This document shows, in pieces, positions 22,195 to 32,779 of a stretch of 64,000 nt of DNA (positions within the stretch are counted from its first letter, which is position 1; each line of letters begins with the position of its first letter). The DNA is from Piliocolobus tephrosceles. Lineage: Eukaryota > Chordata > Mammalia > Primates > Cercopithecidae. The stretch covers positions 56,831,914 through 56,895,913 of the forward strand of contig NC_045443.1 of assembly GCF_002776525.5 (NCBI RefSeq). The letters run 5' to 3'. The translations under genes and the position numbers were made by a program. The notes under the pieces were generated by a model, which ran no database searches, was not told where the DNA came from, and saw nothing but the letters and a program-made list of their open reading frames with translations.

Positions 22195-22600
22195 GGGTGT
22201 CTTACAATTTAACTCAATTCTTATGCTAATGGCCCAGAGTTAGCGCAGACTCCACAGGTTAAAGACTTGGTCTTACAATACATTTCTATACTTCAGATGC
22301 CAATCACATGTAGTATGTCCCCAAATCTCCCACAACTTCTGTCCAACATGGCCACAAATTGGGGATTCCAACTCCTTCCTCAGGTTCAATAATTTGTTAG
22401 AACAGCTCACAGAACTCAGGGGAACATTTTCTTATAGTTACCAGTTTATTATAAAGGATATAACTCAGACATAGTCACATGGAAGAGATGCACAGAACAT
22501 GGTGTGGGTGGGGGTACAGAGCCTCCATGTTCCCTCTAGGCACGTCATCTTCCCCGTACCTGGAGCAGCATTAACAGTTGTAACTGTTTCTCAGCCACAT
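22195..22600 (-). mobile_element. Probable old ERV LTR, minus strand
   Basis: The run 'aacagctcacagaactcagg', 'gttaccagtttattataaag' followed by 'gatataactcag', and 'acatggaagagatgcacaga' is a block I recognise from old mammalian LTRs (ERVL or ERV1 group, LTR33-like). The reverse complement supplies a polyadenylation-type AATAAA in 'cctttataataaactgg'. Family and ends are uncertain. Confidence 0.5.
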
Positions 22601-24574
22601 GACAAATTTAAATGGTTGTAAGGAAACTCAGGAATGTTGCTAGAAACAAAGAAGACATTAGACTGAACACAATTAGTAAGCAGAACAAAAGGGAATTTGC
22701 AATTTACTCTTATGTTTTTAATATTTGACTTTTGGGGGACATTTCGTGATTAGAACTTATGTGTCCTATTTAAATTTTGGCGAATGTCCCTGTTTTATCA
22801 TTTAAAATTAAATCTTGGGTTAACTTGAACTTTATGCCCCCCTCAGAGAAAAAATAATTTAGAATTCCACTTTTCCAAACATTAGGATTGTTATTTTTGT
22901 TTCTACGAGAAATTAAATACATGACATTCTGAAAAAAAGGTAGTGCTTTTCCTAAAATAGTCTTGAATTCTATCTATCCAGATAACAAGAGGATCCATGC
23001 CACTGTTTACTACTAAAACCATTTATCATCCCATGTGTTTGCAATTGTGTAGGACTTTTTTTCAATGATTTTTTCCTTTTTTTACCATTTGATTGACAGA
23101 TGCAATGAAAGTTGTTCACAGCCCCTATCAAAAACAAGTGCTGCCATGTATTAATAACAACTGAAAATACCCATCCTTCATCTTGGAAACCTCATAAAGA
23201 GTCTGATATTCTAAATGTATTTTCCAAAACATTAAAAAAAGAAAATATTTTGGTGTTTTGTCAAAGTTCCCTTAAGAATTTTAAAACTTATGTTGTATAG
23301 ATATTTTTCAGAGGAACTGCATGTATAAAAAATGACTTATGTGGTCAAATTGAACGCTTAAAAAAGTTTCTAGTTGAACAAAACCTTGAAGGCAACATTT
23401 GTATAGAAAATTTAAAAATATATATGTATTTATATGTCTACACATCCATATTGTTTAAAAATCTTATTTAACTCCTTAAGCTTTATAAATTGGAGATGTA
23501 ATAGCTGCCAGGAAATGGTGTAGTGAGAAATGATGAAATAGCACATACAAAGTAGTTACCTAGGTAAATCTCTATCCTATCAGTAACTCTTCCATCCCAG
23601 AGGCCTCCTTTGTCACACAAGCTAAAGAACCAGTTTCCACTATGTCTTATTCTTATAATCCTTTTTAAATTTAATTGATACAAAGCAATCTTTTTAATGT
23701 GTTTGTATTCCCTACTAGGGCAGAGACATTTTGTGTTCATTTACTGCCAAATTCTCCAGAGTTATTCCTATACATGGTATGTGTTCATTTACTCATTCAT
23801 TCAAAAATAATTCTTAGAACTTACTTTGCTTTTGGTGGGGATACCGTGCTGAACGAAAAGTGAAGTTTCTGCTTTGATAAGATGTAAAACTAGTTAATTT
23901 ATAAGCCACACTTTTTTGATGGGTCCAAATATATATGATAATTGTGCAATAGTTTCTAGGCCTATTTTTTTTATCATGTATCAGCATAGGAACAAAATTA
24001 GTATGTTGTACAAAATATTGCTGTTGTAACTTTTCTAATATTTACATTGAAGGGAGCCATTTTACATGGATATTTCTAATTTGGGGAGAGTTGCTTAACA
24101 TTATTGGATGTCACTGTTTTTTACTTTTTCCATCAGTGAACGAAGGGAGCCAATTCTGATGCTCATCTACAGTCTAAGGCTTAAAGAACCATATTCATTG
24201 TACTTTTCAATGTGTGTCACTTCCTTTCATAGAATGTCTTTGTGGCCCTTTCCTAGATGTCATTAATAAGGCAGTGTAGAGTTTGTCTTTGGTGGGAAGA
24301 TGTGTAATAGTGGTAATACTTCACCATTTCGGAATATCAAAACTGTATCTATGTGCCCTGAAACACTGAGTAGCATCTAGCAACCATATGTTTCCTAATA
24401 TTGTTTTATATAGTGTTACAAAAAAGTATCAATTAAAAAAATTATAATGCTAATTCATTTTAATTTAAATACAATCTAAATTAAGTCCTTTCTTATACAT
24501 TTACATTCTGGAGACAAAGTTTGTGAACTGCACAGATGATCTAACAAGTGTTTCAAAATGAATTGCTCTGTTAG
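22601..24574. other. Unassigned AT-rich DNA
   Basis: About 2 kb with nothing confidently recognised. A possible L2 3'-end fragment at 23690-23815 ('ctactagggcagagacattt', 'ctcattcattcaaaaataat') is too degenerate to call firmly. Confidence 0.45.
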
Positions 24575-24965
24575 CATTTCCTGTACAGATTCATTATCCT
24601 TTGTTTCCATGCTTCATTCTGACCCTCAGGCTTGGAATCCTTTGAGCCCATTGATTTCTCCTTATCCTTTAAGAATTATTCTAACTATTCTTTTCTTCTG
24701 GAACCTATTTCTGTCCTTCATTCACTCCAGGGTGATTAGATATCCTTTCTTAGTGTTCCCATAAAATCATACACGTATTTATTTCTCTTACCATAGTTTT
24801 CATAATTATGTTTCTTCATTTGCATTTCCTATTAGATTGTGACCTTTTTGATACTCAGGATTTTATATGTTACTCTTTGTAACTCTAAAGTATAACACAG
24901 TACCTGTCATATAGACAGTGCACAGTAAATTTACATTGGATTAGTGGATTAATAAAAGTTAAGAA
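24575..24965 (+). mobile_element. L2 LINE 3' end, plus strand
   Basis: 'ccctcaggcttggaatcctt', 'agaattattctaactattct', 'attagattgtgacctttttg', 'ataacacagtacctgtcata' then 'tagacagtgcacagtaaatt' follow the L2 3' end in order. Frames broken. Confidence 0.75.
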
Positions 24966-25529
24966 TGAAGATGGATCTGATTATTCATGCAGAGGATAGA
25001 GCCTCAAGGAAGGTATAGTCCAGAAGAGAGCACGATTCAGTGATGATGGCTTTTCCCACTGTGATAGTAGTCAAAGTTATAGAATGAATGGGCAATAATG
25101 AAATAAAAATTGCTTGAGGAAGAACATGCAATGTAGACTAGAGAACTGAGTAACCATCAATTAAAATTGTCTTTATGGAGTTCAGTAGAGATAGATTCCA
25201 TAATTGTTGTGAAGAATTTGGAAATTGTGCACAGAGTAAAGAATTCTGAAACTTAGTTGAAAGTAACTTGTTGAAAAACCTTATAGTAATTGGGAATACA
25301 GGCACAAAGGATGTTGGAAAGTTTATTTTGCAGCCATAAATTATTGATGAGTTATCACTGCCAGCATATCCTCAGAAGATGTTGGGGGATCTTCTTATGT
25401 TGTCAATTTTTAAAAGCACTTGGATAATTAATTTAGATTAATATAATTCACTTAGATTCTGTATAAAATATTAGTAAATGATATTACTTCCTTGATTTAG
25501 ACTTTACTTTCTGCCATGGACTATGTTGC
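24966..25529. other. Unassigned DNA
   Basis: Nothing recognised. Confidence 0.5.
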
Positions 25530-25695
25530 ATACATACTTTCATTTGCATTAACTTTAATACTTACTCTAATGTAATTATTCACATTTTACAGTTGAGGAA
25601 ACAGAGGGTAAGAAAGCTCAATCCAATTGTCTTTGATCATAGAACTATTAAATAACAGTTCTGACATTAAATACATTCCATTTGAATTGAAAAAC
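25530..25695 (-). repeat. MIR SINE, minus strand
   Basis: 'ttattcacattttacagttg' then 'aggaaacagagggtaagaa' and 'tgatcatagaactattaaat' correspond to reverse-complement MIR. Confidence 0.7.
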
Positions 25696-25804
25696 TGTAC
25701 TTACACCACTCTACAGTATGACCCCAGGAGTCTCTAATATACATATAAGTTTTCAGCACAAGTTGAAAGTGGTAAGCATAAATGTCTATAAATCTAGTTG
25801 TCTC

Positions 25805-25995
25805 TTACATGGTTATTCATTTGTTCATTCAGTCATCAAACATTTATTGGCCCTCTAGGCACTGCTAGGTACTACATATGTAACACATCCGTATATCCTC
25901 ATGGAAGTTACAGTGGAAGAGACTGGCATTAGAAATATAAACAACTGTATAATGACAATTTTTGTTAAATGCTGTGAAGAAAACTGGAGTGCCTT
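25805..25995. repeat. Old LINE-like mammalian repeat
   Basis: 'ttcattcagtcatcaaacat' then 'ttattggccctctaggcact', 'cctcatggaagttacagtgg' and 'tgttaaatgctgtgaagaaa' match a widespread ancient repeat of the 'tcattcaacaaatatttatt ... catggagcttacattct' type. Family and orientation are not assigned. Confidence 0.5.
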
Positions 25996-26681
25996 TTATT
26001 AAGTAGATTACAGAGCAGGCTTCTTATGCACTTACTTCCCTGTGGGCAAATGTAATTAGATTTACAATATAGCTTACTGTAATTCAAGAAGATGCTTAAA
26101 ATAGCTTTAGATAAATAGTACCACACCAGTGTAATCAAGCTGAACAGTTTGAAAACATTGGTCTTCTAGCAGCCTTTTCACAGCACAGAGAGAATTTTGG
26201 CAAACTGTGTGGTATTCTTGAAGAAAGTCATGGTGTTACACTTCAATAGGCTCTGAAAATTTACCAAATGTCACATCTGAATTTCAGTTTTGGAGGGTGA
26301 CTTTGAAACTACTTCAACAATGACCTACATCATTTCACAAAAGAGCATAATTATCCATGGAGATAACTCTTAGGTTGCCCTTTAAAAAGCAGTATCTGTC
26401 CTGCTGCAACTCTGAGCATATGGCAGATTTTGAATTGGAAATATGGATACAATATTTGATAAGTTTGAATATTAGGCTTAAGATATTGATAACATTTGGC
26501 ATAAAATCAAAATAGTAATATAACAGGAGAATTTATTTCATTCAGAACTTAATAAAGCTGGGTGGTCAAAATAAATAAAAAACAAACAAACAAACAAAAT
26601 ACAAACAAAGTAAAGCAAAACTGTGTGAAACTTTGCTAGATGTTAATGACAACCTAGACCCTGACTTTAGTACACATTGAA
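25996..26681. other. Unassigned DNA with A-rich simple repeat
   Basis: No repeat family recognised except an A-rich (AAAC)n/(AAAT)n tract at about 26570-26612. Confidence 0.5.
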
Positions 26682-26695
26682 AGTTATCAAGTCTT
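26682..26695. repeat. Target duplication of the split Alu, 5' copy
   Basis: agttatcaagtctt at 26682-26695 is matched at 27348-27361 by agttataaagtctt, one change in 14. This shows that both Alu halves belong to a single insertion. Confidence 0.9.
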
Positions 26696-27347
26696 GGCCA
26701 GGCACAGTAGCTCATGACTGTAATCCCAGCACTTTGGGAGACTGAGGCGGGTGGATTACTTGATGTCTGGAGTTCGAGATAAGCCTGGTCAATGTAATGT
26801 AATGGGGAGCCCAGCAAGAAGACACGAGGCAGATGAGAACAGAGGTAGCCTTTCTTGGGTCCCCGGAGGAGGGCCCAGGAAGTCGCGCTTGGGGCGGGTA
26901 TGGGGGGCCTCTTATAGGGCGAGGTAGGCGGGGTTTGTAGGTTTCGGTTTTCCTGAGTTAGGTTTCGATTTCTGAGGAATGACGAGTCCAGGAGCTTGTG
27001 CAGAGCAGGGGTTTTTTGGTGGGCTCCGGCTTTTTTCGCGCGCTGAGAGTCTTAGCAGGAAGTGAAGGGTGGGAAGTCCTAGTAAAGTGCCTGCCATGCC
27101 TGGTGATACCGCCAAGTTGGGTCTAGATTCCTGCCTAACAGTCAACATGGTGAAATCCCATTTCTACTAAAAATACAAAAATTAGCCAAACATGTTGGTG
27201 CATGCCTGTAATCTCAGCTACATGGGAGGCTGAGGCACAAGACTCGCTTGAGCCTGGGAGGTGGAAACTGCAGTAAGCCAAGAAAATGCACTGCGGCCTG
27301 GGCAACAGAGTGAGACTCTCTCAGAAACAAAAAACAAAACTGAGAAC
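26696..27347 (+). mobile_element. Alu (J/S age) split by a solo LTR
   Basis: The left half runs from 'ggccaggcacagtagctcat' to 'aagcctggtcaa' (26696-26792). The right half runs from 'catggtgaaatcccatttct' to the A-rich tail (27146-27347). The halves join into one normal Alu dimer once the 348-bp LTR and one copy of its 5-bp duplication are removed. Many changes at CpG sites indicate an old copy. Confidence 0.93.
26793..27140 (-). mobile_element. Solo retroviral LTR inserted in Alu, minus strand
   Basis: 348 bp with TG...CA ends on the minus strand ('tgttaggcaggaatc' to 'ctccccattacattaca'), flanked by an exact 5-bp duplication gtcaa (26788-26792, 27141-27145). On the minus strand a TATA-type 'cctataagagg' lies at about 26910-26920, some 120 bp before the LTR end. 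It is GC-rich and keeps many CpGs, in contrast to the decayed Alu around it, so it is the younger insertion. The family is not identified; length and short post-TATA region would suit a betaretrovirus-like or a short ERV1 LTR. No internal proviral sequence remains, so it arose by LTR-LTR recombination. The 78-codon and other frames here are not genes. Confidence 0.9.
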
Positions 27348-27361
27348 AGTTATAAAGTCTT

Positions 27362-28066
27362 ACGTTTTAGTTTTGGAAGTTACCTTGGACCTGTAATATA
27401 ATAACATAAATAACTGGTACTTAACTAATTTCCAATTGCAAAAAAATTTCTAAGTCAATGTTCTGTTTATTTGATTTTTATTTTCTCACCAACAAATGTG
27501 TGTTGTAACTTTACTTCTTGTTTCTCCCTCCCCTTTCAAAATTTCTTTGTAACAGATAGAAAACATAATTTCCTGACAGTTGGAGACATTTTTTTGTAAT
27601 TATCTGCAAACCTGAGAGGCTTAAGACTCTATTTGTTAATGCTATTAGAATGTGGTTGAAATGATTTTCATGAAGTAAAAATGTATGTGAAAGATGGAAG
27701 TTAAGCATGAAATCCAATATCATAATTGAAACCTGTTATCATTTATCAACTCTAGACATTATGAGTCTTCCCTATTATTGTTTTTCCTGGAATTTCCTTA
27801 TCCTGTTAGTACTCTTCATTATCTCTTATGTCTTTCTTGTGTACCACTCTCACAGGGGAGAAACCCTTAAATTGGGTCTTGAAGAATAAGTAGGAGCTTG
27901 GTCAACAGAAAGGTGAGTTAGAAGATTTCTTAATAGGCACTGACATCTATTCAGGCTAGAAAATTAAATTAGTTCAGTGTTATTATTGGATATAGTGCAA
28001 GGGAAAGCATGATGTTAAAAGAGAATAAAGCAGTGGTATAGGGTCAGATCAGATAGCAAAACCATT
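27362..28066. other. Unassigned AT-rich DNA
   Basis: Nothing recognised between the split Alu and the MST element. Short frames at 27511-27889 are chance. Confidence 0.5.
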
Positions 28067-28444
28067 TGATATGGTTTGGCTATGTCCCCACCCAAATCTC
28101 ATCTTGACTTGTAGTTCCCATAATTACTACATGTTGTGGGGAGACCCAGTAGGAGGGTAATTTAATCTTGCGGGCTTTTACCTCCATGCTGTTCTTATGA
28201 TAGTAAATGAGTTCTCACAACATTTGATGGTTTTATAAGGGACTTCCCCCTTTGCTTGGCTCACATTCTTCTTCTTCTTGCTGCCAAGTAAAGAAGGACA
28301 TGTTTGCTTCCCCTTCTACCATGATTGTAAGCTTCCTGAGGCCCTCCTAGCCCTGTGCAATGGTGAGTCAATTAAGTCTCTTTCCTTTATATATTACCGA
28401 GTCTTGGGTATGTCCTTATACCAGCATGAGAACAGATTAATATA
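28067..28444 (+). mobile_element. MST 5' LTR
   Basis: Starts 'tgatatggtttggctatgtc', includes 'ccacccaaatctcatcttga', 'ggttttataagggacttccc' (TATA region) and 'caattaagtctctttccttt' (polyadenylation region), and ends 'aacagattaatata'. Pairs with the LTR at 29992-30366 and is clearly diverged from it, as expected for an element tens of millions of years old. Confidence 0.93.
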
Positions 28445-29991
28445 GTAAATTAGAACCACATAGAGTGGGGTGCTGCTATAAGAATACCCAAATATGTGGA
28501 AGCAACTTTGGAACTGGGTAACAGGCAAACGTTGGAACAGTTTGGAGGGCTCAGAAGAAGACAGGAAAATGTGGGAAAGTTTGGAACTTTATAGAGACTT
28601 GTTGAATGGCTTTGACCAAAATGCTGATAGTAATATGGACAATGAAGTCCGGGCTTAAGTGGTCTCAGATGGAAATGAGGAACTTGTTGGGAACTGGAGT
28701 AAAAGTCACTCTTGCTATACAAAGAGACCAGCAGCATTTTGCCCCTGCTATAGAGATTTGTGGAATTTAACCTTGAGGGAGAGGATTTAGGGTGTCTGGT
28801 GGTAGTAATTTCTAAGTGGCAAAATATTCAAAAGGAAGTAGAGCATAAAAGTTTGGAAATTTGCATCCTGACAATGTGGTGGAAAAGAAAAACCCATTTT
28901 CTGAGGAGAAATTCAAGCTTGCTACATAAATTTGCATAGGTAATGAGGAACCAAATGTTAATCATCAAGACTGGGGAAAATGCCTCCAGGGCATGTCAGA
29001 GACCTTCACAGCAGTTCTTTCCATCACAGGTTTGGAGGCCTAGGAGGGAAAAATCATTTCTTGGGCTGGGCCCAGGACCCGCCCTGCTGTGTGCAGCCTC
29101 AAGACTTGATGCTCTGTGTCTCAGCCACTCCAGCCATGGCTAAAAGGGGCCAAGGTACAGCTCAAGCCATTGCTTCAGAGGGTGCAAGCCCCAAGGCTTG
29201 GAAGTGTCCACATGGTGTTGGTCCTGCAGGTACGTAGAAGATAAGATTTCAGGTTTGGAGACTTCCACCTAGATTTCAGAGGATGAATGGAAATGCCTTG
29301 ATGTCCAGGCACAAGTCTACTGCAGGGGTGGAGCTCTCATGGAGAATCTCTGTTAAGGCTAGGGCAGTGCAGAAGATGAATGTGGGGTTGGAGGCCCCAC
29401 ACAGAGACCCCACTGGGGCATTGCCTAGTGAAGCTGTAAGAAGAGGGCCACCATCCCCCAGGCCCCAGAATGGTAGATCCACCAACAGCTTATATCGTAC
29501 ACCTGGAAAAGCCGTAGGCACTCAACTCCAACTCATGAAAACAGCCAGGAGGGGGGGCTGTACCATGCAAAGCCACAGGGGCAGAGCTGCTTAAGGCCAT
29601 GGAAGCTCACCTTTTGCATCATTGTGACCCAGATGTGAGATATGGAGTAAGTCAAAGGAGATCATTTTGGAACTTTAAAGTTTATTGACTGTCCTAGTGG
29701 ATTTCAGACTTGCATGGGCCTGTAGCCCCTTTGTTTTGGCCAATTTCTTCCATTTGGAATGGGTGTATTTACCCAATGCCTGTATTCCCATTGTATCTAG
29801 GAAGTAACAAATGTGCTTTTGATTTTACAGGGTCGTAGGCAGAAGAGACTTGACTTGTCTCAGATAAGACTATGGAGTTGGACTTTTGGGTTAGTGCTGA
29901 AATGAGTTAAGACTTTGGAGAACTATTGGGAAGGGCATGATTGTGCTTTGAAATGTGAGGACATAAGATTTGGGAGGGGTCGGGGGTGGAA
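28445..29991 (+). mobile_element. MST internal region
   Basis: About 1.55 kb of MaLR internal sequence in normal order: 'ggtgctgctataagaatacc', 'caactttggaactgggtaac', 'gaagaagacaggaaaatgtg', 'ctccagggcatgtcagagac', 'ggccaccatcccccaggccc', 'tttgttttggccaatttctt', and a purine-rich tract ('ttgggaggggtcgggggtgg') just before the 3' LTR. Open frames of up to 103 codons at 28943-29594 are remnants or shadows of the degraded internal region; MaLR elements carry no pol or env. Nothing here is likely to be translated. Confidence 0.93.
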
Positions 29992-30366
29992 TGATATGGT
30001 TGGCTGTGTCCCACCCAAATCTCACCTTGAACTGTAGTTCCCATATTCCCTATGTATCATGGGAGGGGACCTGATGAGAGGTAGTGTAATCATGGGGGCT
30101 TTTACCCCTGTGCTGTTCCTGTGATAGTGAGTAAGTTCTTATGAGATCTGATGATTTTATAAAGGACTTCCCTCTTCATTCAGCTCTCATTCTTCTCCTT
30201 TCTGCTGCCATATGAAGAAGGATGTGTTTGCTTCCCCTTCCACCATGATTGTAAGTTTCCTGAGGCCTCCCCAGCCCTGTGGAGCTGTGAGTCAATTAAA
30301 CCTCTTTCCTTTATAAATTATCTGTCTTGGGTATGTCCTTATAGCAACTTGAGAATGTACTAATAC
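29992..30366 (+). mobile_element. MST 3' LTR
   Basis: Starts 'tgatatggttggctgtgtcc' and ends 'gagaatgtactaataca'. Same orientation as the 5' LTR. The bases flanking the whole element (ccatt before 28067, ctgta after 30366) do not form the expected 5-bp duplication. Confidence 0.93.
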
Positions 30367-30553
30367 ACTGTAAAGTTCATGAAAAAATGATCACATCAGG
30401 TAAAGTTGTTTTTGGTGACCAGAAAGGGGTCCACTTACACTGCAGAAGCAGAAGAGAATGAATGAAGGACTAATAGAGATACAGAAGTGTGCACAGGTAA
30501 CGAAGATGTTGTGGGAGTTCATGCCTGATCTGATGGCATTAATTTTTTATTTA
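30367..30553. other. Unassigned DNA
   Basis: Nothing recognised. Confidence 0.5.
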
Positions 30554-30569
30554 AATAAGAAGCCAGGTC
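30554..30569. repeat. AluJ target duplication, 5' copy
   Basis: aataagaagccaggtc at 30554-30569 is repeated exactly at 30882-30897 although the Alu itself is old. Confidence 0.93.
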
Positions 30570-30881
30570 ACTTGGGTGTGTGGCTCATTCCTGTAAGTCT
30601 AGCACTTTGGGAGGTCTAGTCGGGAGGATTGCTTGACGCCAGGAGTTTGAGATCAGCTTGGGCAACGTGGTGACTGCAAAACATGGTCACTACAAAAAAA
30701 ATTATGAAAATTAGCGAGATGTGGTGGAACGTGCCTGTAGTCCCTGCTATTTTGGAGGTTGAGGTGGGAGGATCACCTGAACTTGGCGAGGTAAAAGCTG
30801 CAGTGAGCCATTATTGTGCCACTGCACTCCAACCTGGGTGATAGAGTGAGACTTTGTCTCAACAACAATGAGAACAATAAC
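30570..30881 (+). mobile_element. AluJ, full length, plus strand
   Basis: 'gtgtggctcattcctgtaag', 'gcactttgggaggtctagtc', 'aggattgcttgacgccagga' (the AluJ-type 'gcttga'), the linker 'ctacaaaaaaaattatgaaa', and the right arm 'gtgcctgtagtccctgctat' to 'gagtgagactttgtctcaac'. The tail has decayed into AAC/AAT-type repeats. Confidence 0.93.
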
Positions 30882-30897
30882 AATAAGAAGCCAGGTC

Positions 30898-31199
30898 TAC
30901 TGCAGGAGGTGATTGAGGATATTTAGGGAACTTAAGGATAATGGATAATGTTAGAACTTTAATGGAGGAGAGGAAGATACAAAGATATGTGTGAAGAGCT
31001 TACAGAACAGGCCTTGGGGTCCTGCTGAAATTGAAATATATGAATATGTAGTGGTATCAATCTATACAATTAATCCATTTCCTTTTGCTCTATTTAGTGC
31101 AATAATTGCATAGTCCATTCCAAGTTTAGAATTTTGAGAATTCTTGTTGAAAGAAAACACAGGCATGGGGGACTTGAGATTGTTAGTGATTGATTATAG
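30898..31199. other. Unassigned DNA
   Basis: Nothing confidently recognised. Confidence 0.5.
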
Positions 31200-31385
31200 A
31201 TGATATTAATATTTATTGAGTACATATGATGTGTTAGTAATTGTGCTTAGTACATTACATATGTTGCCACATTTAAACCTTTTTTTTTTCTATGAGGAAA
31301 AAATATTGTTCCCACTTTCTAAAAACCAGCTGAGGATACAGGTATGTAATTTTCTCAAGATAGATTTACCGTGATGTAGTGTAAC
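31200..31385 (-). repeat. MIR SINE, minus strand
   Basis: 'taatatttattgagtacata' then 'tgatgtgttagtaattgtgc', 'atgaggaaaaaatattgttc' and 'aaccagctgaggatacaggt' fit reverse-complement MIR, with a T-run inserted at about 31280. Confidence 0.6.
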
Positions 31386-32474
31386 TGATATCTGAGTGAA
31401 GATTAACATTGCAGCTGAATAGAGAAAAAAAAGGGAGGCTAAAAAATGGTTCATAGTTTGGGAGAAAATGTGTCAAGAGACTAACCAGTCTCAAGAGGAT
31501 TCCAGAACAGGATTGATAGAAATAAAATATTTTAGATTGCATGAAGTACAGGGAACTAATTGGTAAGTAGAACATCAATGTTAAGCGTCTAGTGATAGAG
31601 GCATTCAGAGTGGCCATGAGATCCAAGTGGGAAATGGTTTTCTGAAATGAGAGTTGAAGTAGAGATCATGAATTCTATGGATAGATTATTGATTGTAGTG
31701 CATAGGTATTGATTATCAATATTGATTTGGTGGGATTTTGGAATCAGGAGAAATGGATTTTGAAGGACTGACCTAAAAGCTGATGAGTCCTAGTATTCAG
31801 AGTGATACAGATTGGTGAATGTAAGTGAAAAAGAATTTTCTGCATGAAGGTGGAAAAGTAATGATACAAAAGCTACAAAAATGGAAGTAAGATTATTCTG
31901 AGCCTCTATCTTGGTCTGAATATATGAAGACAATGACTTATATAAATCAGGCTTTCAAGGAGAAAACAATTTGGAGACAACATAATGTCTCAGTTAGGAA
32001 TAAGGAAGTTTGTTTATTAAAAAATGGTAGTCATAGAGTGTACAATGGATAAAGTTGAGAAGGACATTAAAAGGAGTGTGGTAGGGTGGAGAGCATGAAC
32101 CAAATGGGAAAAAGTGCATAGCTGTGTGAGTGAGAGATTGTGAAAGAAGGTTAGTGATTAGAGGAAGCAGTTTATTTGGGGCTTGACAGTGAGAGACAAG
32201 AGGCATCAGTGGAATTTAGTGGCTTTAAATTTGTAAACAGAGCTTTGGTTTAAAGGTGTTTTGCTATTTCATTTCCAAATACTGCCATGACCTGACTTTC
32301 AACCACATTATTATTTGAGCTAAGTGAGGATGACAATGTTCAAAGTTCAGTGGTGGTTGGGGCTGATACGGGAGTCTTGTTGGTCAGATCAATGGAAAAT
32401 TTAGATGATATTAACTGGATCTATACCTCTGGTTTTGTGGCCTTGCTTAATAGTATTTTACTTTAAAAATTCTA
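31386..32474. other. Unassigned, AG-rich DNA
   Basis: AG-rich stretch resembling degraded old interspersed repeat sequence (similar in texture to 59480-60600), but no family can be supported. Minus-strand frames of 70-86 codons have no domain. Confidence 0.4.
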
Positions 32475-32779
32475 AGCCGAGCACGGTGGCTCACACCTGT
32501 AATACTGGCACTTGGGGATGCTGAGGCAGGCGGATCACCTGAGGTCAGGAGTTCAAGACCAGCCTGTCCAACATGGTGAAACCCCATCTCTACTAAAAAT
32601 ACAAAAATTGGTCAGGCGTAGTGGCAGGTGCCTGTAATCCCAGCAACTCGGGAAGCTGAGACTGGAGAATCACTTGAACCTGGGAGGCGGAGGTTGCAGT
32701 GAGCCAAGATTATGCCATTACACTCCAGCCTGGGCTATAAGAGTGGAACTCCATCCCCTGTCCCCACCAGAAAAAAAGT
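32475..32779 (+). mobile_element. AluS, full length, plus strand
   Basis: 'agccgagcacggtggctcac', 'aggcggatcacctgaggtca', 'gaccagcctgtccaacatgg', 'tctctactaaaaatacaaaa', and right arm 'ggtgcctgtaatcccagcaa' to 'tataagagtggaactccatc'. Tail is short and contains a C-rich interruption. The 'gatcacctgaggtcag' form indicates AluS. Confidence 0.93.

Noticed and set aside
26820..27080. CpG-rich stretch resembling a promoter CpG island
   Set aside because: It is contained entirely within the 348-bp solo LTR.
28943..29594. Frames up to 103 codons that might suggest a retroviral protein
   Set aside because: They fall in the degraded MST internal region; MaLR elements carry no pol or env and the frames overlap on both strands.
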